In this document: positions 24,038 through 35,923 of the stretch, piece after piece
How the letters are laid out: every line of letters starts with the position of its first letter
Numbering within the stretch: the first letter of the stretch is position 1
Origin: Hippasteria phrygiana
Taxonomy: Eukaryota; Echinodermata; Asteroidea; Valvatida; Goniasteridae
Assembly (NCBI GenBank): GCA_037893225.1
Contig: JAZGUH010000271.1
Location: 1,860,001 to 1,924,000, forward strand
Direction: 5' to 3'
DNA length: 64,000 bases
Program-made: the position numbers and the translations under genes
The notes under the pieces: model-generated
Database searches by the model: none
Told to the model about the DNA's origin: nothing
The model's input: the letters and a program-made list of their open reading frames with translations, nothing else

Positions 24038-25937
24038 GAGGAGCTGGAGATTGGTGTGGATGTTGCTGAGGAGTCACTCTTTTCAACAGTATGAAGATTG
24101 TGCGCAATTTCGTTCAACATCAGGTCGAAAAACGCAGTCATTTGGGGCCCAAGTTGCGTGGTGGGGGTGTCGGCTAGTCCATTGTATAGCGTGTGCAGTT
24201 ATGCGGGAATGCAGAAAAATCAGTTCGAAAATCGTACTCGCTTATCTCGGCCATCGGTCGGCTGAACGTGGGTCTGAGGAGCTGGAGATTGGTCTGGATG
24301 TTGCTGAGGAGTCACTCTTTTCAACAGTATGAAGATTGTGCGCAATTTTGTTCAACATCAGGTCGAAAAACGCAGTCATTTGGGGCCCAAGTTGCGTGTT
24401 GGGGGTCTCGGCTAGTCTATTGTATAGCGTGTGCAGTAATGCGGGAATGCAGAAAAATCAGTTCGAAAGCTTACTCGCTTATCTCGGCCATCATTCGGCT
24501 GAACGTGGGTCTAAGGAGCTGAAGATTTGTCTGGATGTTGCTGAGGAGTCACGCTTTCCAACAGTATCAAGACTGTGCGCAATTTTGTTCAACATCAGGT
24601 CGAAAAACGCAGTCATTTGGAGCCCAAGTTGCGTGTTGGGGTGTCGGCTAGTCCATTGTATAGCGTGTGCAGTTATGCGGGAATGCAGACAAATCAGTTC
24701 GAAAAACTTACTCGCTTATCTCGGCCATCGTTCGGCTGAACGTGGGTCTGAGGAGCTGGAGATTGGTCTGGATGTTGCTGAGGAGTCACTCTTTTCAACA
24801 GTATCAAGATTGTGCGCAATTTCGTTCAACATCAGGTCGAAAAACGCAGTCATTTGGGGCCCAAGTTGCGTGTTGGGGGTATCGGCTAGTACATTGTATA
24901 GCGTGTGCAGCAATTCGGGAATGCAGAAAAATCAGTTCGAAAAACTTACTCGCTTATCTCGGCCATCATTCGGCTGAACGTTTGTCTGAGGAGCTGAAGA
25001 TTGGTTTGGATGTAGCTGAGGAGTCACGCTTTCCAACAGTATCAATATTGTGCACAATTTCGTTCAACATCAGGTCGAAAAGCGCACTCATTTGGGGCCC
25101 AAGTTGCGTGGTGGGGGTCTCGGCTAGTCTATTGTATAGCGTGTGCAGTAATGCGGGAATGCAGAAAAATCAGTTCGAAAAACGTACTCGCTTATCTCGG
25201 CCATCATTCGGCTGAACGTGTGTCTGAGGAGCTGAAGATTGGTCTGGATGTAGCTGAGGAGTCACGCTTTCCAACAGTATCAAGATTGTGCGCAATTTCG
25301 TTCAACATCAGGTCGAAAAGCGCACTCATTTGGGGACCAAGTTGCGCGGTGGGGGTGTCGGCTAGTCCATTGTATAGCGTGTGCAGTTATGCGGGAATGC
25401 AGACAAATCAGTTCGAAAGCTTACTCGCTTATCTCGGCCATCATTCGGCTGAACGTGGGTCTAAGGAGCTGAAGATTTGTCTGGATGTTGCTGAGGAGTC
25501 ACGCTTTCCAACAGTATCAAGACTGTGCGCAATTTTGTTCAACATCAGGTCGAAAAACGCAGTCATTTGGGGCCCAAGTTGCGTGGTGTGGTCTCGGCTA
25601 GTCCATTGTATAGCGTGTGCAGTTATGCGGGAATGCAGAAAAATCAGTTCGAAAAACTTACTCGCTTATCTCGGCCATCATTCGGCTGAACGTGTGTCTG
25701 AGGAGCTGAAGATTGGTCTGGATGTAGCTGAGGAGTCACGCTTTCCAACAGTATCAAGATTGTGCACAATTTCGTTCAACATCAGGTCGAAAAGCGCACT
25801 CATTTGGGGCCCAAGTTGCGTGGTGGGGGTCTCGGCTAGTCTATTATATAGCGTGTGCAGTAATGCGGGAATGCAGAAAAATCAGTTCGAAAAACTTACT
25901 CGCTTATCTCGGCCATCGTTCGGCTGAACGTGGGTCT
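24038..25937 (+). repeat. 8-monomer segment with four 237-bp units
   Basis: Order: eP, eQ (gaaagctt, 237), kPg (ggagcccaag, 237), eR (gtttgtct), wQ, sPd (237), kPg (gtggtgtggtctcgg, 237), sQ. It starts like 22135 but diverges inside the second monomer, where the aaaacatt tail is replaced by gaaagctt. That replacement is another intra-monomer exchange point. Confidence 0.75.
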
Positions 25938-27838
25938 GAGGAGCTCAAGATTGGTCTGGATGTAGCTGAGGAGTCACGCTTTCCAACAGTATGAAGATTG
26001 TGCGCAATTTTGTTCAACATCAGGTCGAAAAACGCAGTCATTTGGGGCCCAAGTTGCGTGTTGCGGGTCTCGGCTAGTCTATTGTATAGCGTGTGCAGTA
26101 ATGCGGGAATGCAGAAAAATCAGTTCGAAAACATTACTGGCTTATCTCGGCCATCATTCGGCTGAACGTGGGTCTGAGGAGCTGGAGATTGGTCTGGATG
26201 TTGCTGAGGAGTCACTCTTTTCAACAGTATCAAGATTGTGCGCAATTTCGTTCAACATCAGGTCGAAAAACGCAGTCATTTGGGGCCCAAGTTGCGTGGT
26301 GTGGGTGTCGGCTAGTCCATTGTATAGCGTGTGCAGTTATGCGGGAATGCAGAAAAATCAGTTCGAAAAACGTACTCGCTTATCTCGGCCATCATTCGGC
26401 TGAACGTGTGTCTGAGGAGCTGAAGATTGGTCTGGATGTAGCTGAGGAGTCACGCTTTCCAACAGTATCAATATTGTGCCCAATTTCGTTCAACATCAGG
26501 TCGAAAAGCGCACTCATTTGGGGCCCAAGTTGCGTGGTGGGGGTCTCGGCTAGTCCATTGTATTGCGTGTGCAGTTATGCGGGAATGCAGAAAAATCAGT
26601 TCGAAAAACTTACTCGCTTATCTCGGCCATCATTCGGCTGAACGTGGGTCTGAGGAGTTGAAGATTGGTCTGGATGTTGCTGAGGAGTCACGCTTTCCAA
26701 CAGTATCAAGACTGTGCGCAATTTTGTTCAACATCAGGTCGAAAAACGCAGTCATTTGGGGCCCAAGTTGCGTGTTGGGGTGTCGGCTAGTCCATTGTAT
26801 AGCGTGTGCAGTTATGCGGGAATGCAGACAAATCAGTTCGAAAGCTTACTCGCTTATCTCGGCCATCATTCGGCTGAACGTGGGTCTAAGGAGCTGAAGA
26901 TTTGTCTGGATGTTGCTGAGGAGTCACGCTTTCCAACAGTATCAAGACTGTGAGCAATTTTGTTCAACATCAGGTCGAAAAACGCAGTCATTTGGGGCCC
27001 AAGTTGCGTGTTAGGGGTCTCGGCTAGTCTATTATATAGCGTGTGCAGTAATGCGGGAATGCAGAAAAATCAGTTCGAAAAACTTACTCGCTTATCTCGG
27101 CCATCGTTCGGCTGAACGTGGGTCTGAGGAGCTCAAGATTGGTCTGGATGTAGCTGAGGAGTCACGCTTTCCAACAGTATGAAGATTGTGCGCAATTTTG
27201 TTCAACATCAGGTCGAAAAACGCAGTCATTTGGGGCCCAAGTTGCGTGTTGCGGGTCTCGGCTAGTCTATTGTATAGCGTGTGCAGTAATGCGGGAATGC
27301 AGAAAAATCAGTTCGAAAACATTACTGGCTTATCTCGGCCATCATTCGGCTGAACGTGGGTCTGAGGAGCTGGAGATTGGTCTGGATGTTGCTGAGGAGT
27401 CACTCTTTTCAACAGTATCAAGATTGTGCGCAATTTCGTTCAACATCAGGTCGAAAAACGCAGTAATTTGGGGCCCAAGTTGCGTGGTGGGGGTGTCGGC
27501 TAGTCCATTGTATAGCGTGTGCAGTTATGCGGGAATGCAGAAAAATCAGTTCGAAAAACGTACTCGCTTATCTCGGCCATCATTCGGCTGAACGTGTGTC
27601 TGAGGAGCTGAAGATTGGTCTGGATGTTGCTGAGGAGTCACGCTTTCCAACAGTATCAAGACTGTGCGCAATTTTGTTCAACATCAGGTCGAAAAACGCA
27701 GTCATTTGGGGCCCAAGTTGCGTGTTGGGGTGTCGGCTAGTCCATTGTATAGCGTGTGCAGTTATGCGGGAATGCAGACAAATCAGTTCGAAAAACTTAC
27801 TCGCTTATCTCGGCCATCGTTCGGCTGAACGTGGGTCT
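25938..27838 (+). repeat. 8-monomer segment, includes the only 236-bp unit
   Basis: Order: sQ (gctcaag, tatgaag, aaaacattactgg), eP, sP (tattgcg), aPd with G-run loss (26652-26887, 236 bp), kQ (gttagggg), sQ, eP (gtaatttgg), aPg. The sQ-eP pair occurs twice here and again at 32595-33070. Confidence 0.78.
26652..26887 (+). repeat. 236-bp monomer with two deletions
   Basis: It combines the one-base G-run loss (gtgttggggtgtcgg) with the gaaagctt one-base loss. Both losses are common separately, so the combination most likely arose by exchange between two 237-bp types. Confidence 0.88.
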
Positions 27839-29502
27839 GAGGAGCTGGAGATTGGTCTGGATGTTGCTGAGGAGTCACTCTTTTCAACAGTATCAAGATT
27901 GTGCGCAATTTCGTTCAACATCAGGTCGAAAAACGCAGTCATTTGGGGCCCAAGTTGCGTGGTGGGGGTGTCGGCTAGTCCATTGTATAGCGTGTGCAGT
28001 TATGCGGGAATGCAGAAAAATCAGTTCGAAAAACGTACTCGCTTATCTCGGCCATCATTCGGCTGAACGTGTGTCTGAGGAGCTGAAGATTGGTCTGGAT
28101 GTAGCTGAGGAGTCACGCTTTCCAACAGTATCAATATTGTGCCCAATTTCGTTCAACATCAGGTCGAAAAGCGCACTCATTTGGGGCCCAAGTTGCGTGG
28201 TGGGGGTCTCGGCTAGTCCATTGTATTGCGTGTGCAGTTATGCGGGAATGCAGACAAATCAGTTCGAAAAACTTACTCGCTTATCTCGGCCATCATTCGG
28301 CTGAACGTGGGTCTGAGGAGTTGAAGATTGGTCTGGATGTTGCTGAGGAGTCACGCTTTCCAACAGTATCAAGACTGTGCGCAATTTTGTTCAACATCAG
28401 GTCGAAAAACGCAGTCATTTGGGGCCCAAGTTGCGTGTTGGGGTGTCGGCTAGTCCATTGTATAGCGTGTGCAGTTATGCGGGAATGCAGACAAATCAGT
28501 TCGAAAAACTTACTCGCTTATCTCGGCCATCGTTCGGCTGAACGTGGGTCTGAGGAGCTGGAGATTGGTCTGGATGTTGCTGAGGAGTCACTCTTTTCAA
28601 CAGTATCAAGATTGTGCGCAATTTCGTTCAACATCAGGTCGAAAAACGGAGTCATTTGGGGCCCAAGTTGCGTGTTGGGGGTATCGGCTAGTACATTGTA
28701 TAGCGTGTGCAGCAATTCGGGAATGCAGAAAAATCAGTTCGAAAAACTTACTCGCTTATCTCGGCCATCATTCGGCTGAACGTTTGTCTGAGGAGCTGAA
28801 GATTGGTTTGGATGTAGCTGAGGAGTCACGCTTTCCAACAGTATCAATATTGTGCACAATTTCGTTCAACATCAGGTCGAAAAGCGCACTCATTTGGGGC
28901 CCAAGTTGCATGGTGGGGGTCTCGGCTAGTCCATTGTATAGCGTGTGCAGTTATGCGGGAATGCAGAAAAATCAGTTCGAAAAACTTACTCGCTTATCTC
29001 GGCCATCATTCGGCTGAACGTGGGTCTGAGGAGTTGAAGATTGGTCTAGATGTTGCTGAGGAGTCACGCTTTCCAACAGTATCAAGACTGTGCGCAATTT
29101 CGTTCAACATCAGGTCGAAAAACGCAGTCATTTGGGGCCCAATTTGCGTGGTGGGGGTGTCGGCTAGTCCATTGTATAGCGTGTGGAGTTATGCGGGAAT
29201 GCAGACAAATCAGTTCGAAAAACGTACTCGCTTATCTCGGCCATCATTCGGCTGAACGTGTGTCTGAGGAGCTGAAGATTGGTCTGGATGTAGCTGAGGA
29301 GTCACGCTTTCCAACAGTATCAAGATTGTGCGCAATTTCGTTCAACATCAGGTCGAAAAGCGCACTCATTTGGGGACCAAGTTGCGTGGTGGGGGTGTCG
29401 GCTAGTCCATTGTATAGCGTGTGCAGTTATGCGGGAATGCAGACAAATCAGTTCGAAAGCTTACTCGCTTATCTCGGCCATCATTCGGCTGAACGTGGGT
29501 CT
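27839..29502 (+). repeat. 7-monomer block B, copy 1 (1664 bp)
   Basis: Order: eP, sP (gtgcccaat, tattgcg, acaaatc), aPg, eR (aaaacggag, gtttgtct), wP, aP (ggtctagatg, gtgtggag), sPd. The same seven with the same private markers recur at 29979 and 33546. The wP here has a private gcatggtgg. Confidence 0.87.
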
Positions 29503-29978
29503 AAGGAGCTGAAGATTTGTCTGGATGTTGCTGAGGAGTCACGCTTTCCAACAGTATCAAGACTGTGAGCAATTTTGTTCAACATCAGGTCGAAAAACGC
29601 AGTCATTTGGGGCCCAAGTTGCGTGTTGGGGGTATCGGCTAGTACATTGTATAGCGTGTGCAGCAATTCGGGAATGCAGAAAAATCAGTTCGAAAAACTT
29701 ACTCGCTTATCTCGGCCATCATTCGGCTGAACGTGTGTCTGAGGAGCTGAAGATTGGTCTGGATGTAGCTGAGGAGTCACGCTTTCCAACAGTATCAATA
29801 TTGTGCCCAATTTCGTTCAACATCAGGTCGAAAAGCGCACTCATTTGGGGCCCAAGTTGCGTGGTGGGGGTCTCGGCTAGTCCATTGTATAGCGTGTGCA
29901 GTTATGCGGGAATGCAGACAAATCAGTTCGAAAAACTTACTCGCTTATCTCGGCCATCGTTCGGCTGAACGTGGGTCT
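29503..29978 (+). repeat. Two-monomer spacer (kR, sP)
   Basis: kR with gtgagcaat, then sP with gtgcccaat but tatagcg. With block B copy 1 it makes a 9-monomer, 2140-bp period to the next copy of the block. Confidence 0.8.
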
Positions 29979-31642
29979 GAGGAGCTGGAGATTGGTCTGG
30001 ATGTTGCTGAGAAGTCACTCTTTTCAACAGTATCAAGATTGTGCGCAATTTCGTTCAACATCAGGTCGAAAAACGCAGTCATTTGGGGCCCAAGTTGCGT
30101 GGTGGGGGTGTCGGCTAGTCCATTGTATAGCGTGTGCAGTTATGCGGGAATGCAGAAAAATCAGTTCGAAAAACGTACTCGCTTATCTCGGCCATCATTC
30201 GGCTGAACGTGTGTCTGAGGAGCTGAAGATTGGTCTGGATGTAGCTGAGGAGTCACGCTTTCCAACAGTATCAATATTGTGCCCAATTTCGTTCAACATC
30301 AGGTCGAAAAGCGCACTCATTTGGGGCCCAAGTTGCGTGGTGGGGGTCTCGGCTAGTCCATTGTATTGCGTGTGCAGTTATGCGGGAATGCAGACAAATC
30401 AGTTCGAAAAACTTACTCGCTTATCTCGGCCATCATTCGGCTGAACGTGGGTCTGAGGAGTTGAAGATTGGTCTGGATGTTGCTGAGGAGTCACGCTTTC
30501 CAACAGTATCAAGACTGTGCGCAATTTTGTTCAACATCAGGTCGAAAAACGCAGTCATTTGGGGCCCAAGTTGCGTGTTGGGGTGTCGGCTAGTCCATTG
30601 TATAGCGTGTGCAGTTATGCGGGAATGCAGACAAATCAGTTCGAAAAACTTACTCGCTTATCTCGGCCATCGTTCGGCTGAACGTGGGTCTGAGGAGCTG
30701 GAGATTGGTCTGGATGTTGCTGAGGAGTCACTCTTTTCAACAGTATCAAGATTGTGCGCAATTTCGTTCAACATCAGGTCGAAAAACGGAGTCATTTGGG
30801 GCCCAAGTTGCGTGTTGGGGGTATCGGCTAGTACATTGTATAGCGTGTGCAGCAATTCGGGAATGCAGAAAAATCAGTTCGAAAAACTTACTCGCTTATC
30901 TCGGCCATCATTCGGCTGAACGTTTGTCTGAGGAGCTGAAGATTGGTTTGGATGTAGCTGAGGAGTCACGCTTTCCAACAGTATCAATATTGTGCACAAT
31001 TTCGTTCAACATCAGGTCGAAAAGCGCACTCATTTGGGGCCCAAGTTGCGTGGTGGGGGTCTCGGCTAGTCCATTGTATAGCGTGTGCAGTTATGCGGGA
31101 ATGCAGAAAAATCAGTTCGAAAAACTTACTCGCTTATCTCGGCCATCATTCGGCTGAACGTGGGTCTGAGGAGTTGAAGATTGGTCTAGATGTTGCTGAG
31201 GAGTCACGCTTTCCAACAGTATCAAGACTGTGCGCAATTTCGTTCAACATCAGGTCGAAAAACGCAGTCATTTGGGGCCCAATTTGCGTGGTGGGGGTGT
31301 CGGCTAGTCCATTGTATAGCGTGTGGAGTTATGCGGGAATGCAGACAAATCAGTTCGAAAAACGTACTCGCTTATCTCGGCCATCATTCGGCTGAACGTG
31401 TGTCTGAGGAGCTGAAGATTGGTCTGGATGTAGCTGAGGAGTCACGCTTTCCAACAGTATCAAGATTGTGCGCAATTTCGTTCAACATCAGGTCGAAAAG
31501 CGCACTCATTTGGGGACCAAGTTGCGTGGTGGGGGTGTCGGCTAGTCCATTGTATAGCGTGTGCAGTTATGCGGGAATGCAGACAAATCAGTTCGAAAGC
31601 TTACTCGCTTATCTCGGCCATCATTCGGCTGAACGTGGGTCT
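29979..31642 (+). repeat. 7-monomer block B, copy 2 (1664 bp)
   Basis: Same order and markers as 27839-29502. Differences seen are gagaagtcac in the first unit and gcgtgg instead of gcatgg in the wP unit. Confidence 0.87.
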
Positions 31643-33545
31643 AAGGAGCTGAAGATTTGTCTGGATGTTGCTGAGGAGTCACGCTTTCCAACAGTATCAA
31701 GACTGTGAGCAATTTTGTTCAACATCAGGTCGAAAAACGCAGTCATTTGGGGCCCAAGTTGCGTGTTGGGTGTCTCGGCTAGTCTATTGTATAGCGTGTG
31801 CAGTAATGCGGGAATGCAGAAAAATCAGTTCGAAAAACTTACTGGCTTATCTCGGCCATCGTTCGGCTGAACGTGGGTCTGAGGAGCTGGAGATTGGTCT
31901 GGATGTTGCTGAGGAGTCACTCTTTTCAACAGTATCAAGATTGTGCGCAATTTCGTTCAACATCAGGTCGAAAAACGCAGTCATTTGGGGCCCAAGTTGC
32001 GTGTTGGGGGTATCGGCTAGTACATTGTATAGCGTGTGCAGCAATTCGGGAATGCAGAAAAATCAGTTCGAAAAACTTACTCGCTTATCTCGGCCATCAT
32101 TCGGCTGAACGTGTGTCTGAGGAGCTGAAGATTGGTCTGGATGTAGCTGAGGAGTCACGCTTTCCAACAGTATCAATATTGTGCCCAATTTCGTTCAACA
32201 TCAGGTCGAAAAGCGCACTCATTTGGGGCCCAAGTTGCGTGGTGGGGGTCTCGGCTAGTCCATTGTATTGCGTGTGCAGTTATGCGGGAATGCAGAAAAA
32301 TCAGTTCGAAAAACTTACTCGCTTATCTCGGCCATCATTCGGCTGAACGTGGGTCTGAGGAGTTGAAGATTGGTCTGGATGTTGCTGAGGAGTCACGCTT
32401 TCCAACAGTATCAAGACTGTGCGCAATTTTGTTCAACATCAGGTCGAAAAACGCAGTCATTTGGGGCCCAAGTTGCGTGTTAGGGGTCTCGGCTAGTCTA
32501 TTATATAGCGTGTGCAGTAATGCGGGAATGCAGAAAAATCAGTTCGAAAAACTTACTCGCTTATCTCGGCCATCGTTCGGCTGAACGTGGGTCTGAGGAG
32601 CTCAAGATTGGTCTGGATGTAGCTGAGGAGTCACGCTTTCCAACAGTATGAAGATTGTGCGCAATTTTGTTCAACATCAGGTCGAAAAACGCAGTCATTT
32701 GGGGCCCAAGTTGCGTGTTGCGGGTCTCGGCTAGTCTATTGTATAGCGTGTGCAGTAATGCGGGAATGCAGAAAAATCAGTTCGAAAACATTACTGGCTT
32801 ATCTCGGCCATCATTCGGCTGAACGTGGGTCTGAGGAGCTGGAGATTGGTCTGGATGTTGCTGAGGAGTCACTCTTTTCAACAGTATCAAGATTGTGCGC
32901 AATTTCGTTCAACATCAGGTCGAAAAACGCAGTAATTTGGGGCCCAAGTTGCGTGGTGGGGGTGTCGGCTAGTCCATTGTATAGCGTGTGCAGTTATGCG
33001 GGAATGCAGAAAAATCAGTTCGAAAAACGTACTCGCTTATCTCGGCCATCATTCGGCTGAACGTGTGTCTGAGGAGCTGAAGATTGGTCTGGATGTAGCT
33101 GAGGAGTCACGCTTTCCAACAGTATCAATATTGTGCCCAATTTCGTTCAACATCAGGTCGAAAAGCGCACTCATTTGGGGCCCAAGTTGCGTGGTGGGGG
33201 TCTCGGCTAGTCCATTGTATTGCGTGTGCAGTTATGCGGGAATGCAGAAAAATCAGTTCGAAAAACTTACTCGCTTATCTCGGCCATCATTCGGCTGAAC
33301 GTGGGTCTGAGGAGTTGAAGATTGGTCTGGATGTTGCTGAGGAGTCACGCTTTCCAACAGTATCAAGACTGTGCGCAATTTTGTTCAACATCAGGTCGAA
33401 AAACGCAGTCATTTGGGGCCCAAGTTGCGTGTTGGGGTGTCGGCTAGTCCATTGTATAGCGTGTGCAGTTATGCGGGAATGCAGACAAATCAGTTCGAAA
33501 AACTTACTCGCTTATCTCGGCCATCGTTCGGCTGAACGTGGGTCT
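31643..33545 (+). repeat. 8-monomer segment between block B copies
   Basis: Order: kQ (gttgggtgtc, tactggc), eR, sP (tattgcg), aQ (gttagggg), sQ (gctcaag, tatgaag), eP (gtaatttgg), sP, aPg. Units from 32595 on resemble 27126-27601, so this is an older shared series re-used around block B. Confidence 0.78.
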
Positions 33546-35209
33546 GAGGAGCTGGAGATTGGTCTGGATGTTGCTGAGGAGTCACTCTTTTCAACAGTAT
33601 CAAGATTGTGCGCAATTTCGTTCAACATCAGGTCGAAAAACGCAGTCATTTGGGGCCCAAGTTGCGTGGTGGGGGTGTCGGCTAGTCCATTGTATAGCGT
33701 GTGCAGTTATGCGGGAATGCAGAAAAATCAGTTCGAAAAACGTACTCGCTTATCTCGGCCATCATTCGGCTGAACGTGTGTCTGAGGAGCTGAAGATTGG
33801 TCTGGATGTAGCTGAGGAGTCACGCTTTCCAACAGTATCAATATTGTGCCCAATTTCGTTCAACATCAGGTCGAAAAGCGCACTCATTTGGGGCCCAAGT
33901 TGCGTGGTGGGGGTCTCGGCTAGTCCATTGTATTGCGTGTGCAGTTATGCGGGAATGCAGACAAATCAGTTCGAAAAACTTACTCGCTTATCTCGGCCAT
34001 CATTCGGCTGAACGTGGGTCTGAGGAGTTGAAGATTGGTCTGGATGTTGCTGAGGAGTCACGCTTTCCAACAGTATCAAGACTGTGCGCAATTTTGTTCA
34101 ACATCAGGTCGAAAAACGCAGTCATTTGGGGCCCAAGTTGCGTGTTGGGGTGTCGGCTAGTCCATTGTATAGCGTGTGCAGTTATGCGGGAATGCAGACA
34201 AATCAGTTCGAAAAACTTACTCGCTTATCTCGGCCATCGTTCGGCTGAACGTGGGTCTGAGGAGCTGGAGATTGGTCTGGATGTTGCTGAGGAGTCACTC
34301 TTTTCAACAGTATCAAGATTGTGCGCAATTTCGTTCAACATCAGGTCGAAAAACGGAGTCATTTGGGGCCCAAGTTGCGTGTTGGGGGTATCGGCTAGTA
34401 CATTGTATAGCGTGTGCAGCAATTCGGGAATGCAGAAAAATCAGTTCGAAAAACTTACTCGCTTATCTCGGCCATCATTCGGCTGAACGTTTGTCTGAGG
34501 AGCTGAAGATTGGTTTGGATGTAGCTGAGGAGTCACGCTTTCCAACAGTATCAATATTGTGCACAATTTCGTTCAACATCAGGTCGAAAAGCGCACTCAT
34601 TTGGGGCCCAAGTTGCGTGGTGGGGGTCTCGGCTAGTCCATTGTATAGCGTGTGCAGTTATGCGGGAATGCAGAAAAATCAGTTCGAAAAACTTACTCGC
34701 TTATCTCGGCCATCATTCGGCTGAACGTGGGTCTGAGGAGTTGAAGATTGGTCTAGATGTTGCTGAGGAGTCACGCTTTCCAACAGTATCAAGACTGTGC
34801 GCAATTTCGTTCAACATCAGGTCGAAAAACGCAGTCATTTGGGGCCCAATTTGCGTGGTGGGGGTGTCGGCTAGTCCATTGTATAGCGTGTGGAGTTATG
34901 CGGGAATGCAGACAAATCAGTTCGAAAAACGTACTCGCTTATCTCGGCCATCATTCGGCTGAACGTGTGTCTGAGGAGCTGAAGATTGGTCTGGATGTAG
35001 CTGAGGAGTCACGCTTTCCAACAGTATCAAGATTGTGCGCAATTTCGTTCAACATCAGGTCGAAAAGCGCACTCATTTGGGGACCAAGTTGCGTGGTGGG
35101 GGTGTCGGCTAGTCCATTGTATAGCGTGTGCAGTTATGCGGTAATGCAGACAAATCAGTTCGAAAGCTTACTCGCTTATCTCGGCCATCATTCGGCTGAA
35201 CGTGGGTCT
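33546..35209 (+). repeat. 7-monomer block B, copy 3 (1664 bp)
   Basis: Same order and markers as copies at 27839 and 29979, offset 3567 bp (15 monomers) from copy 2. The terminal sPd has gcggtaatgc, shared with the sPd at 38778, which links this copy to the next zone. Confidence 0.87.
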
Positions 35210-35923
35210 AAGGAGCTGAAGATTTGTCTGGATGTTGCTGAGGAGTCACGCTTTCCAACAGTATCAAGACTGTGAGCAATTTTGTTCAACATCAGGTCGA
35301 AAAACGCAGTCATTTGGGGCCCAAGTTGCGTGTTGGGTGTCTCGGCTAGTCTATTGTATAGCGTGTGCAGTAATGCGGGAATGCAGAAAAATCAGTTCGA
35401 AAAACTTACTGGCTTATCTCGGCCATCGTTCGGCTGAACGTGGGTCTGAGGAGCTGGAGATTGGTCTGGATGTTGCTGAGGAGTCACTCTTTTCAACAGT
35501 ATCAAGATTGTGCGCAATTTCGTTCAACATCAGGTCGAAAAACGCAGTCATTTGGGGCCCAAGTTGCGTGTTGGGGGTATCGGCTAGTACATTGTATAGC
35601 GTGTGCAGCAATTCGGGAATGCAGAAAAATCAGTTCGAAAAACTTACTCGCTTATCTCGGCCATCATTCGGCTGAACGTGTGTCTGAGGAGCTGAAGATT
35701 GGTCTGGATGTAGCTGAGGAGTCACGCTTTCCAACAGTATCAATATTGTGCGCAATTTCCTTCAACATCAGGTCGAAAAGCGCACTCATTTGGGGCCCAA
35801 GTTGCGTGGTGGGGGTCTCGGCTAGTCCATTGTATAGCGTGTGCAGTTATGCGGGAATGCAGAAAAATCAGTTCGAAAAACTTACTCGCTTATCTCGGCC
35901 ATCATTCGGCTGAACGTGGGTCT
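35210..35923 (+). repeat. Three-monomer linker (kQ, eR, sP)
   Basis: kQ with gttgggtgtc, eR, then sP with the private aatttccttc. The same trio recurs at 44721-45434, in each case directly before an 11-monomer block. Confidence 0.8.
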
